DNA of 64,000 nt from Hordeum vulgare subsp. vulgare (GCF_904849725.1 NC_058522.1:231979084-232043083), one strand, 5' to 3'; counted from the stretch's first letter, positions 35,033-46,645 are shown. Program-made: numbers and translations. Notes: a model not told the origin generated them from the sequence alone.

Positions 35033-36639
35033 CTTATTCTTCTCAATGACGACCTTTTATTGCACGACAACGGCTTGGATGGTTGCGTTGGCGTCGACTT
35101 TTCTCTCTGCATATTTGGCCCCTCGGCCAGCCCTCTTTTTTGACTCTCGATCCCTCTTCTCCGGCGTGAACTACATATTTGGCTTCTTCGTCACACGTCA
35201 GCCAGCAACATGAGTGGCAACAAGGAGGAAACAATGGGGTTTAATGCGTTGGACATGGCGGGTGGGAGGGTTTTGGGAAAAGGGGAAATGGGTAGACGTG
35301 CCACCAACATGCGAGACACACGAGGACAAGGGTATGCATCGCGTGCGTCCATTTTGACACAAACCCCGCCCAAATTTGAACCGATAATGGGTCACGACCA
35401 ACAAAAAACGAATGTCCATCTCTTTGAATCACGATGTTGGGTCATGATTTGTGTCCGTTTCGACTCGGACGTACGAAATGCCATGGGTTGAAGTTGGCAT
35501 GGCCTTAGGGAATCTCCAACGAAAAACCACAAATTTCTTTTCACATTCATCTTCGAACATGGGAGACTAGTCCGCAGACACAGATGCAGGAAGCCACCAT
35601 CCAAACCTATCCTATTTATCCCCGTCAGTAAATTCAAATTCAAATATACTTTGATCCACATATCGTATCAGATCACACCTCGCATGCCTGATCACAACCA
35701 AAAAGCGAAAAATATGCTTAATCTTTGCATGCCTGAATCCAGAAGAACATCAATCTCGCAGTCCATGCATTCCTACCCTCCCGGACTGGCATACCAGTCG
35801 CCTGCTCCCTGGTCAAGGAGCTGTCATCGCCGCTGCGTAGGCAGCCTTCCCCTCCGCGTCCGTGTCCGCCTATGTGCGTCCTCATAGTCCGTCACCGCCA
35901 ACTCATCTTTCTGCTACTGCAACATCTGGTAGTGGAAAGATTGCACGATCAATCTTGCATCGGCATCGAAAGAGTCAACATTCAAGGTCAACATAGTGGA
36001 AAGATTGCACGATCGCTCTTGCATCGGCTCCATCTCCTGTTGGTTCTCCGACGATTCCATGTGTAGGCAGTGGAAATAAGGAGAGGGTGGAAGAAAATAG
36101 CGAGAATTAGGCGAAGAGCGTTGGGGAGACCTCCGCCTGCGATTTTGAGATTAGCTCGATACGGATGCGAAGCCAACTGACGTGCAGGCGACTGGTAAGC
36201 CTGCTCGCTCCCGGTGAGATCCCAGCCGACTGGCCGATGGAGGCCGCTGTCGGCGTGCTCGGGCGGGGTGGGGGACGTGTAGACGGAGCCTCTCCCCGTC
36301 TGACTCTAACATGGGACCCAAAATCGGTGCATTTCTGATGGTCGGACATCGAGGACGACGAACGCGAGGAGGTGGTCAATGATCAGGTTGCAAAGTTGTT
36401 GGATGCCGCCCTCGTCCAGCCCGGGAGGGGTGGGGGCCCGTAGAGGCTGCCCCTTGCTCAGCGGCTGCGACCTAGGCTCTGATGCGGGCGACTTTCCGAC
36501 GGTTCGAGATGGAAGACGGCGCTGTCTCAACAGACGAGGGCGCTTGCGCCGGCGGTCTTCGGTTAGTTCCTGGCCAGGGCTCGACCGGACCGTGACTTGG
36601 CCGGCCGGTTGGCTTGACTGCGTCGCGTGGCTGGGTGCT
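35033..36639. other. unassigned region left of the MULE
   Basis: I find no recognisable coding domain. 35200-35540 has the look of a small non-autonomous element ending TTAGGGAATCTCCAACG, but no termini could be matched. 35640-36140 is lower in TE character and includes two copies of GTGGAAAGATTGCACGATC about 64 bp apart (35933 and 35997). On the minus strand an ATG near 36060 opens MESSENQQEMEPMQERS, but it meets stops within 60 codons. 36160-36639 is GC-rich and may belong with 42170-44267, from which the MULE separates it. Confidence 0.35.
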
Positions 36640-36648
36640 CTAACATCG

Positions 36649-37090
36649 GATTTTTTTCAAAACAAATACGAAATTTGTAATAAATTTGAAAAGAATGTAT
36701 CCATTTTTAAAAATGCCAAAAGTAACACCCTATCGGCCTGTGCATGGCCGATGGGGACCTGTCGACCTCTGGGTGGCCGATGGGGGGCTGTCGGCCTGCA
36801 TGTGGCCGAAGTACCACCTATCGGCCTGGGGGTGGCTGAAGAGGGGCCTTCGGCCTCGAGGAGGCCGAAGAGCCCGTCGATAGCCCCTGCTGCCCCCTTC
36901 TTCCTCCTCCTTCCTCCTCATTTCCCGGTTTCTCTTTTCTCTCATTTTTCCCCCATTTTACCCCCCCTTCGATCTCCTCCATCCTCCGTCCATTTTTCTA
37001 TTCAATCCACGGAATCAATAGATCTTCACCAGCCAACGGTCTCATTTTGTGCGATGCGGTAGTTTTGGATGGTGGAGTTGTGGATGGTGA
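36649..37090. repeat. MULE left terminal inverted repeat
   Basis: Pairs with 41730-42160 in reverse complement. The outer 85 bp is AT-rich (AAATTTGTAATAAATTTG). Inside it is an array of five 29-30-bp units of the form CGGCCT-N7-GGCCGA starting at 36734, 36763, 36792, 36822 and 36851, then a pyrimidine-rich tract (36895-36990). Confidence 0.88.
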
Positions 37091-37277
37091 GGTGAAGAGG
37101 TGCTGTGGTGCACAGGAAGTAGAAGGTGGAGAGGAAGAAGAAGGGGACACGCGCGTGAAAGGTATACCGATTTTTTACTGTGGATTCTTTTTAGTGTTGG
37201 TTTATTTAGTGTACGTAGGTTTATGTTTGCATAAATTTGTTCGTTGCGAATAATGACAAGCTCGCAATGTCTCAGAG

Positions 37278-40095
37278 GTGAAAATGCGTGAATCTATAAA
37301 TTTGACTATTTATTACGGCCCTGTTAATGTTCTGTATAATGAGTTGGGGGTTGATCTTAGCGAGTTTAAGAAAGGCATGCTGACACTTTCAGACCCGGAC
37401 AGACTGGACATTAGGCAGTTGAAGCACTGGTTGACTACTAGTTTTGCGCTGGATCTTGAAGTCTGTTCCGTTAGTATTCATGCATTGTGGACCAAAACCT
37501 GTAAAAATGTCAAGTGGGAGTTGATGCTGCTAGATAGGAGCTAGCATTGGTTGTCCTTGTTAACTCGTTCCAGAGACTCAAGAATCCACCCATATGTCCT
37601 AGTGCAACCAGTGGCGAAGGAGGAGAATTTCGTACAAGTCAACGTGGGGTATGAACCAGAACAGTGTAGTCATGTATTCGAGTAACATCCATCGGATGTG
37701 GATGCTAGCCAAGCCGACAAAGAGTCAAATTATGTGCCACACAATGAGACTGGGCAGAGTATTCAGTCGATACTATTAGCGGGCTCTGGTGTTGCTGATG
37801 GGGATGAGGAAGACGATGAAATGTAGAGGGTGATGGAGGAAGAGAATGAGGATGGGTTTGCGGAGGATCTGGATTCTGAAAATTCCGATGATGAAGTGGA
37901 TGTACCGATTCCTTCCCGATGGGATAAGGACATGCCCGATGGCATTACTATCAACGATGGTCATGAGACTCCATGGCAATATAATCTGAACCAAGTCCAG
38001 ATCGAGGCTATATTTGACACAACGAAAAAATTGAAGTATGCGGTGATAAGGTGGGCTATGTCTATGCAGAGGGTTTTCCGGACACACATATCGACTCTAA
38101 CAAAATATACCGTGAATTGTGTTGAAACAGGTTGTCTGCGAAGGTGCACGGGCACGTGCCGAAGTATAACATCCACTAGGTTGTCACCAATGTGGTCCCA
38201 CATAATTGTGTGAGGAAAATCTGTTGGATCGTCATCCAAACCTGAGTTCAACTCTCATAGAGCAACTCATGCATACTGAGATAGTTGAGAAGAAAGATAT
38301 GGAAGCAAAACATATCTAGAAAGCAGTGAAGGTCAGATGGAATTATGACATTCCATATGGGAACGCTTGGAGGGCTAAGTAGAAGGCTATGGAGGAAAGG
38401 TTTGGGACGTTCTTCGACTCATATGATAATGTTGTCCGTCGCCTTGACATACTGAAGGAGAGGAATCCCGGCACTTATGTTAACATACAACACACGAGGT
38501 TGGAGATTATACCAGATTACAAGGTGTTGAAACGAGTATTCTTCTCTTTTGGTTTGTGCATCGAAGCTTTCCGACATTGTCCTCCTGTGATGTTTGTGGA
38601 TGGTATATTCCTGACTGGTCAGTACAAAGGGCAAATCCTTACTGCTATTGGTGTGGACGGGAAGAACCAAATCATCCCACTAGACATGGCATTTGTGGAG
38701 GGCGAGAACTTTCTGAGCTAGGTATGGTTCTTCCGGCAAGTTAAAATTGCGATCGTGAAGGACCGACCAAACATGTGTGTCATTCATGATAGACATCCTG
38801 GTATATTAAAGGCCGTGAAGATACTAAGTAATCCAACATCTGACGAGCCAACACCTTGGAAGGAATTGCAAAGCCAGTGGTGCATGCACCATTTGGGTGC
38901 AATTTTTTTCTCACAATTCAAGAACAGACGGTTGATGAACTTGTTCAAAAAGTTATGCAAGCAGAACCAGCAGCACAAATACGAATTTATTTGGTCAAAA
39001 CTAGATGAGTTTACTAAGAAGCAGGTCCTTGCTAGGAAGAAAATGGAAAAAAGACCAGGTTAAGTTAACAGCACTCATCGCGGAGCTAGAGGAGCCAGTA
39101 GGTCTTTGTGACTTGCCACCAATTGACCCTCCTAGTACGAAGAGAAAGAAGGGAAGAGCAATAAAGAATTTTTGTGAGTGGATAGAGAAAGAGCCTCCAG
39201 TGAATTGGTCTTTGCTGCATGACACCCATGGAGCCAGTTATGGCCACATGACAACCAATCTTGTAGAGATGTATAACTTTGTACTCAGAGGGAATAGCGC
39301 ATTGCCATTGACAGCTATTGTGGAGGGTGTATTCCATGGGACTTTGAGATATTCAGAGAAAGGAACGAGTTAGCAAAGAAGCATATTGCAGTTAATCAGA
39401 ACACACCTTATTGTAGTCGTGTCATGGAGTACATGGATCAGAAGATAAAGAAAGCAAATAAGCACACTGTCACGCTCATAGGTAATCAGAAAAGGAGGTA
39501 TGAGGTTCAGCTTCCTACGGATGGTTTTGGTTCTGCAAATGAGGTGAAGACGCATGAGGTTAAAATTGGAACGGAATTTTATCCAACTTGCGAGTGTACA
39601 TGCAACAAACCCCAGTTGTTGCACCTGCCTTGCTCACATGTGTTGGATGCCTGTGGCCAGATTGAGTTAGAAAATATCTCCTTCGTGTCTCTGTACTATT
39701 CAAAAGAGGCAGTACTCAATGCCTGGACATGTGAGATGACAGGGTTTAGAGTCGTCGACAAATTCAACAAGGTTATTGATGGTGAGAGAGTATACATCCC
39801 GGATCCTGGACTTCGACGAACTAGTAGTGGCAGGCGTAAGGTAAAGCGCATCTGAAACGATATGGACCAATCTGAAGGTGGTGGAGCAACCATACAATGT
39901 TTGCTCTGTGCGGCTTATGTACATAGGATGAAATATTGCCCCGACCTGAACAAAGACGGTGCTTCCACATCGACAAGTGCTTCCACATCGACGGCTGCGA
40001 CGGCAATAGCAAGAGGTGGTCGTGGAAGTCGTGGTGGACGTGGCAGTCGAGGCCGAAGGGGTGGACGAGGAATAAATAACTCAGAAGCTACATAA
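37278..40095 (+). pseudogene. MULE (mudrA-type) transposase, broken
   Basis: An N-terminal piece at 37278-37544 (MKMRESINLTIYYGP) is followed by an acidic segment at 37830-38213 (EEENEDGFAEDLDSENSDDE, then the MuDR N-terminal zinc-like CVETGCLRRC). The catalytic domain is at 38389-39063: CIEAFRHCPPVMFVDGIFLT holds the first Asp and CVIHDRHPGILKAV the second. A SWIM zinc finger (CTCNKPQLLHLPCSH, CXC...CXH) is at 39589-39640. The C-terminus has a knuckle CLLCAAYVHRMKYC and an RGG-rich tail (39890-40095). Breaks: several shifts before 38389, TAG at 38719-38721 where the family has Trp, a shift between 39063 and 39100, another near 39373, and TGA at 39853-39855. Span about 940 codons, normal for the family. 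Confidence 0.85.
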
Positions 40096-40249
40096 TTTGT
40101 CGGCCTACGGTTTAATTCGTAATATGTCTACACTATGTTTTAATGTGTACTATGTCGGACTATGTTTTAATTTGTAATATGTTTGCACTATGTTTAAATT
40201 TGTAATATGTCTGCACTATGTCTGTATGAGCTTAGTTAAAAACATAATT

Positions 40250-40512
40250 ACTGATACTACTGGATAATTATGTTTGATAATTCTGCTGGATAATTACTCA
40301 TACTACTGGATAATTCTGCTGCATAATTCTGTTGGATAATTACTCATACTACTGGATAATTCTGCTGCATAATTCAATACAAATTCTAGTACTGGATAGT
40401 TCAACTACTGAATAGTTCTACTACTGGATAGTTCTGCTGGATAATTCAATACAAATTCCAGTACTAGATGGTTCAACTACTAGATAGTTCAATACAAATT
40501 CAATCATTACAT
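40250..40512. repeat. degenerate AT-rich minisatellite in the MULE centre
   Basis: Repeated variants of TACTACTGGATAATTCTGCTG and CTGGATAGTTCAACTACT, about 20-40 bp each, more than eight copies with varied spacing. It lies exactly between the two convergent genes. Confidence 0.75.
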
Positions 40513-40514
40513 AC

Positions 40515-41395
40515 TTAAAATTCATCACAGGTCTCCTTCAACTTCTTCACCTTGTCCTTATATCCATGGTTCTATTTCATCATATCAGAAATGATGTGCT
40601 CGAGCTTCTTCTTCTCTTCCTTCATTTGGTCTCTCTCTAGCACAAGTTGGTCCCTCTCCTTCTCTGCCTTCATGGTGTAGATTGGTGGAAGAATGGCCTG
40701 CCAACTTCTTCTTCTCAAGATCCTCTTTCAGATCACTGATAGCCAACCTAGCACTACCAAGCTGACTAATATCCTCCTCCTTGTCAGCCACCATTTTTGC
40801 AAAATCAAGTTTGAAAAAAACGAAGCTCTTCCTCCATCCTCCTCTTTTCTCCAACTATTTTGAAATTTTCTTCACCCAGCTTTAGATTATCTCTGATTTT
40901 GTCCTCGTTTTCTTTGTCATGCATGCTCCACAATTGACCTATGCAAAACTGCATAGCAACTGACCACTCAGGGTCTATCCACTCTAGATAGCAGCACTTT
41001 TCTTCTGCCTAAAATTCAAAACGGTTTGAATGTAACATACATGAAATTGAGTGGAGCGGAAAACTAACTAAGATTAACTAATTACAGTGCAACATACCTT
41101 CTCCTTTGCACAAGCAAGAAAACGCCATCCAGTGTCAGTAGATTGAAATGCAACTTGCTTGAGGCAAGGCTCTAGATGCATACAGCGAGAAGATAGTTAA
41201 TGAGCAATGCCACTCCACTCATAGCATGGGATAGTCCTAGGAAGCTAAAAACAAAAGACATCAAACTGTTATGAAATCCCGAAATGAAGAACGGTAAACC
41301 TACCCATAAATGTTGGAAACCCGAAATTAACGTACCTGGCTAGTCACACTATCGTCATCCCAAGAAGAGCTTGATCCCTCGCTCCAAGAAACCAT
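40515..41395 (-). pseudogene. second MULE gene: GRF-zinc-finger-like, coiled-coil protein
   Basis: A three-exon minus-strand model fits. Exon 1 is 41395-41336 (MVSWSEGSSSSWDDDSVTSQ, donor CAG/GTACGT). Exon 2 is 41244-41098 (acceptor TTTTTAG, donor AAG/GTATGT). Exon 3 is 41008-40515 (acceptor ATTTTAG). Exons 1 and 2 are multiples of three. Exon 2-3 reads SRCMHLEPCLKQVAFQSTDT, GWRFLACAKEK and CCYLEWIDPEW, resembling plant GRF-type zinc fingers, then WSMHDKENEDKIRDNLKLGE and a Lys/Glu-rich coiled coil. Breaks: TAA at 41197-41199, one extra T in the run 40814-40820, a further shift near 40700 and a TAG before the end. It may be a functional counterpart of mudrB or a captured host gene; I cannot tell which. 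Confidence 0.5.
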
Positions 41396-41729
41396 GGCAG
41401 ATTAATTAGCAGAACTAAATCTACTGGAGAACCTAAATATAAATAAACAAGTTAACTAGCAAATTTAAATATCTAAAAATATTTAAACAACTTAACTATA
41501 TCTACCGGAGAACCTAAAATATATCTACGAGACAACTTAAATGTATCTACGGGAGATCCTAAAATATATTTAAACTAATTAATTGACAGACCTAAAATAT
41601 ATCCAAATCTACCGGACAACCTAAAAATATTTAAACTACTTAACTAAGTCACCTAAATATATCCAAATCTACCAGAGCATACGGGAACGATTGTTGAATT
41701 TACCCTTGAAGCGTGCAAAGAAACGACGA

Positions 41730-42160
41730 ACACCGAACGACCACCACCACCTTTACCCACACCTCCACCTCCAAAATGAGACCGTAGGCCGGTGGAGATG
41801 GGTAGGATGTGTTGATTCAGTGGATTGAATAGGAAAATGGGCAGACGATGGAGGAGATCGGAGGGGGAAAATGGGGGAAAACAAGAGAGAGAAGAGAAAC
41901 TAGAGGAAAGAGGAAATGAGGAGGAAGGAGGAGGAAGAAGGGGGTCGGCACGGGCTATCCAGGGGCTCTTCAGCCTCCTGGAGGCCGACAACCCCTCTTC
42001 GACCACCCCTAGGCCGACAGGTGGCACTTCGGCCACCAGAAGGCCGATAGGCACCCATCGGCCACCCACAGGCCGACGGGGTGTTACTTCTGGCATTTTT
42101 AAAAATGGATACATTATTTTCAAATTTATTACAAATTTTGTATTAGTTTTGAAAAAAATC
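41730..42160. repeat. MULE right terminal inverted repeat
   Basis: Reverse complement of the left TIR. It carries four units of the iterated palindrome (AGGCCGA cores at 41982, 42011, 42041 and 42070) against five on the left, so the TIRs differ by one unit. Confidence 0.88.
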
Positions 42161-42169
42161 CTAACATCG

Positions 42170-44267
42170 CACACTGCTGGGGGTCGGTGAGGGCCCAGCT
42201 ACGCTGCCTGGGGTCGGGGAGCCCGTCCGGCGTGGCGCCGTGCTAGGGTCAACCTCCGGCAGGGGCTGCTTCGTCGTGCACCACCTCGGTCCGTCATCGC
42301 TGCGGGATGTGACTAGCGTTGGTGTGCGGGTGGAGACGCCTAGGTAGACCGGGCTGCCTAGGACTGCCCTGCTGGGCTGGCCCGTGCCTAGTCGCCCGGA
42401 CTGGGCTATGCAGCCATGGCGGTCGTGCTAATGCGTGGGGCCCGAAAGACCTTAGCGGACACGAACTGGGCTTGGGAGCTTGCACCCACCGACGTGCATA
42501 GCTGGATGTGAGTGGCTCGCAGTGCTACTAGGCCGGCTGGCAGATATCCGGCTATGTGAGCAGATCTCACCCGGTTCAGTGTTAACACGAGATTTGTACC
42601 CCATCTGGAAGCTTCTGCATGCCCTAATCCCCCTCCCTTGCTTCCTCCGCACCATCACCACCCCCGACCACTCCCCCAACCCTGTCGCTGCTGCGCCGCC
42701 CCACCACCATCGCGCCGCCCCCAATCCTACATAGACGCGCTAAGGATGTCGCGCCTCGTGAATGCCGCCGAACCCCTTCCAAAGCGCGCGTTGGAGTATC
42801 TGGAGTTCTCTCGGCCTCCGCAGGGCCCTCTCGTCCCGGCCGATGACGGCGCTCACTCAGGCCTGGACGACCGCTGCCTCGCGTCTAAGGAAGATTGGAG
42901 CGCGTTCCGACAGACCCCTCCCACCGTCGGCTCCATACCGTGCCCTCCGACCCGTGAGACCGCACCCGACGTGGGGATGGGCCTCTGCTCTGACCAGCTG
43001 GGCAATGATCCATGCCTCCCCCTCCCTTGTTGGGTGGGTGCACGTTGACGAGATGCCAAAGATCGGCGAAGGGCGACGACCTCCGCTGGGAGGCGGAGCT
43101 GCATGATGAACTCCACAGCTGCCCTGCAACCGGGACTTTGGGCATTGCTTGCACAAGTCCGATCGACGCCCGACGGCCACGACTGGAGCTGGGTGGGTGA
43201 TTTGGCCCCAGACCATGACAACTGGCGTGACTGGCGCCGCCGCGGGTCTATCTCACACTCGCCCCCCTGGCCACGTCACTTTGCCAAGGGCACACGATTT
43301 ATGGCTCAGTATGTCCGTCAAAAGAAGAACAAGAAGAAGAGGGAAGGTGACCTACATGGCGAGGGGCTAGCATTTCCCGACGACAACCGCCCCTCTCATC
43401 AGAGTCTCGGAGTAGGAGGCTCTGCTGCCACACACCCCTTAGTTCAGAATGGTCGGCCCTAGACCCACGAGGAGACTACGTGCTTCAACTACGGATGCGC
43501 CGGCCACTTCCACTTTGGGTGCGAGGCCCCAACCCGGTGCCCGTCCACACCCGCCTTCCTCGGGTACAGGATGCCCATGAGGGTGGGTTCTACTTCGTGG
43601 ATGTTACCTTGGAGGTCGGACGGTCAGGCTGCATATTGCTACGATTAGCCTCGTATCCAGCCACGAGCCCCCATCGTCCATGTTGGTCGCCCTTGAGGTC
43701 ATTTGGGCCAAGCTCTCCCCTCAAAACGGCGACCATGGTGGGAGCTCCATCTCATGGGAGGTCTCACAGACGCCCCCGCTGGTCTTCTCTTTGCCCTTCC
43801 CTTCCATGGAGATGCTTAACATGTGCATCTACAATGTCATCAAGTGCCCGATCAGTAAGGTCCTGATCTCCATCAAGAAGGCCAAGACGATTCCTGACCT
43901 GCTCCCCCCTCTTTGAGCAGGTGTGGATCTACATATTTGTCCTTCTTGAGGGGGCAAGCGGTATCACATTCTTAAGATGGTTTCGGAGCTTCTTGCCAAA
44001 CTCCTGATGGTAGATGAGGCTCCATCATGGGGGATCGCCCGGCGAGGATTGAGATCTTGTACGAGTCATCGGTTGTGGTCGAGGGCCTATCGCTAGTCTT
44101 CTACTCCGGGAGGACCAAGCGGATCTGCCTAACCTACAAGCTGGACTTGGATGACCTAGAGGCAAGGATGGCGAACGGTCCTCCTCCCCCGCCGCCATTG
44201 ACGGAGGCGAGACCGGAGGGGGTGGGGACGAGACTAAGGACAACCCCCCTGACTCGGGGGCCAATGA
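42170..44267 (+). pseudogene. GC-rich zinc-knuckle (DUF4283-type) protein remnant
   Basis: GC content is clearly higher than in the neighbours. A knuckle-like stretch CFNYGCAGHFHFGCEAPTRC (43472-43531) resembles the CCHC finger of grass DUF4283/zinc-knuckle proteins, which are often linked to LINEs; the second Cys is Tyr. Downstream HILKMVSELLAKLLMVDEAP (43969-44028) and ARIEILYESSVVVEGLSLVF (44040-44099) fit the region of these proteins that follows the knuckle. Frame changes and stops separate every piece. No N-terminal DUF4283 domain could be read with confidence. The MULE at 36649-42160 was inserted into, or next to, this sequence. Confidence 0.4.
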
Positions 44268-44760
44268 TGATAGTGGCAAAGTTGTCCTTGTCTTTAGATG
44301 AGATGGTAGCTATCGTTTTCGGTGGAGTAGACTTTAACGATCCGACTACGAACGTGCGAGGATGTCGCGCCTTAGCAAACGCTAAACCAACTCCAACAGG
44401 TTATTGACCACGCCGGAGCACGATCGACCTGACCATGAGGGTCTATTTCCTGCACGCAAATGAAGAAATAGCAAGAAATTGAAATTGCAACCTGGATATT
44501 GCAAATATAAGAGGAAAGCTTTAACGATTAAAGTGGGGTTGTGTGACGTCTTGGTCTGGTCGTAGAACACAAACGAAGAACGCAAAGTTGTAGCTATGGC
44601 GAACTTGTAATCTAAATAAAACCCAAGAAAACAGCTACTATATTAATCTACTTATATAGGAGCATGGGGTGGCGGCCAAGGAGGTGGGAGGACATCCCAA
44701 CGCATCCTAAAACTAACCCTAGGTCATACACGGCCCATGGGCCCAAGTGGAGGTGATGCA
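44268..44760 (-). repeat. CRM-related LTR, 3' part clear
   Basis: 44268-44630 is closely related to 2333-2700 (ATAAGAGGAAAGCTTTA, CTATGGYGAACTTGTAATCTA). 44630-44760 diverges but contains a promoter-like TATATAAG on the minus strand (44650-44657), so it is probably the U3 of a sister family. The left (5') limit of the LTR is uncertain. Confidence 0.65.
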
Positions 44761-45995
44761 GCACCTTTGGAGTTATACTTTGACTCATATTCTGATGGAG
44801 CATCATATTGTTTCGAGAATGTGTTCATGCTCCGGAAGAATTTTAAGGTTATTGCAATTGGTCTGGAACGTACATAAAATCTACTTTTCAACAAAAAAGA
44901 ATCACCCAATTCTAAGTACGTATGATAATGTTGTTGACGTCTTGAGACATGCATGTCTGTGCAGTCCGAATCTGAGTCCAGAACGTGGGTGACTTGGTAT
45001 CTATCTTCTCTTGGACCAAAATTGGCATGAGAGGACTTCTTGAACAGTACATAAGCAATTCCTTTGATGTGAGAGTACTTATTAAACAACACCTAATCAT
45101 TTCCTCTTCCTTTATATTCACACGTGGTTCGTGCAAGCGTTCTACAATTCTGCATTTAGTCATGTAGTAAAACTAGGTGAGGTATTTTTGTTTCGAATAA
45201 CACAAATAAATTGTTGCATGATTATTATAAGAAATCACCTCAAAAATAGGCATACATGTTGTGTATGTATATGTCATCCATTTTTACTTCCCTTGTTTTT
45301 TGCACATATGATACATGTATACATGAGTAACTTTCATATGTTATGAAATATAAAGCCAAAATATTATCACAAGAAGTAGAAGGCATGAAAATATTGCAAC
45401 TCAGTTTGCATATATAAGTGAAGTCCTTATTCATATGAAAAGATTGACAATGTTCATCATTAAACCATCCCAACATTGGTAAATAAACTTGAATTGTTTC
45501 AAATTTACATGCTACAACATGGTTAAGTAAGAAAACATGTAACATGTCATTTGACACGGAATCATCACCAAGATTGGAGGTCATATCAAAATATTAAATA
45601 GTGGCACAATTATTTTCAAACATATTTGATCCAAATTTGTTTTTTCCTCATTCACATGGTTCTTTCTCATCAATAATTAATTCAATGATTGCACTCAAGA
45701 TTGTTGATATTCTAGTTATTTGATCACATGGCCAAGTCAACTCTTGAACATAGTTCGCTAAAATAGGTGGTGTGATCAAAGTAATGGGTAGCTTATTATA
45801 GGGTACACTGGAATTGACATGGCATTCATCATACTCATGTGGAGATGGAAAATCGGTTCCTTTGGCATTACCTCATATGATCAACTAAGATGACGTCGAC
45901 ACTCTCGATGGTGGTGTGTCGCATGGTGAAGGTGATGTAGCCCTCATAAGAATTGATGTGGTTGTCATAGTACGCGTAGTAGTTGAAGGAACAAC
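44760..45995 (-). other. decayed internal gypsy sequence
   Basis: AT-rich with one minus-strand frame at 45240-45584 (DMLHVFLLNHVVACKFETIQ, CKLSCNIFMPSTSCDNILAL). I have seen this type of frame near grass gypsy gag genes, but I know no function. Nothing else is recognisable. Confidence 0.4.
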
Positions 45996-45999
45996 TGTA

Positions 46000-46645
46000 T
46001 CAACTCTTAAAAGCTGCACCTTTGCGCTCGTTCTCCTTGTGGGCAACACATTGTTTTATTTTCTGTTTAACTTTGCAAGCAAGATGAAACAAATGATCCA
46101 TAGGATAACACTTTTCATGAACTAGTATCTCCGGAATATCATGGTTTAGTCCTCCCCAAAATCTATCCAAAAAATCTTCTTCACTTTCTTCTAATGTGGA
46201 ATGCAACAAGGTCGTTTGTAAATCATCATAATATTTTGTAATGGTGTCACTACCTTGTTTTAAATGTTCTAGCTTTTTAATCAATTCACGAGTATAATAA
46301 GCAGGAACGAATGTGTATATCATGGCAAGTTTCAAATCATCCCAAGTAGTAGGTATATAATCTGGGTGTAAGCTGTAACCTACAATATGCACTCCACAAA
46401 ACTGAAGCATAACCAGTGAAGGAACCAACTGCGACCTTAACTTTCTTATGTTCAACACAACTATGGGAAGCAAGTATATCATTTATTTCAAACTCCCTTC
46501 AATATATAAAGCATGTCTAAAATGGTCACTAAATGGTCGTATAGAAACATTAACGTGATCATGTGCATTTGGATCTCTTTGCACCTCTCGTAACAGTTGT
46601 TGTAGTGGCACATCTCCCACGATCGAAGAAGCGCGTGAACTGACA
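46000..46645 (-). pseudogene. gypsy gag (capsid part)
   Basis: Minus-strand frame 46482-46000 has the retrotransposon-gag core: TTWDDLKLAMIYTFVPAYYT, ELIKKLEHLKQGSDTITKYY and FLDRFWGGLNHDIPEILVHE, then a basic tail KQKIKQCVAHKENERKG. The upstream piece (QQLLREVQRDPNAHDHVNVS) in the frame ending at 46483 is the N-terminal part; a stop separates the two. The retroposon at 46652 cut the upstream coding region. Capsid role by family. Confidence 0.65.

Larger units (their letters stand above)
36649..42160 (+). mobile_element. Mutator-like element (MULE), 9-bp TSD CTAACATCG
   Basis: 5512 bp starting GATTTTTTTCAAAAC and ending GTTTTGAAAAAAATC, with perfect 9-bp duplications CTAACATCG at 36640-36648 and 42161-42169, as expected for Mutator. 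Long TIRs of roughly 430 bp bracket a plus-strand transposase gene (37278-40095) and a minus-strand second gene (41395-40515), converging on an AT-rich repeat region. Both genes carry stops or frameshifts, so this copy is not autonomous. Confidence 0.93.

Noticed and set aside
35200..35540. A MITE ending TTAGGGAATCTCCAACG
   Set aside because: I could not find a matching inverted terminus or TSD, so it is only mentioned in the unassigned region.
36733..36870. CRISPR-like array of regular 29-30-bp repeats
   Set aside because: Units are contiguous with no spacers, lie in an inverted repeat of a plant transposon, and the genome is eukaryotic.
36379..37062. 227-codon plus-strand ORF
   Set aside because: It crosses the MULE boundary and TIR repeat array, has no recognisable domain and a composition-driven Arg/Pro/Ser makeup.
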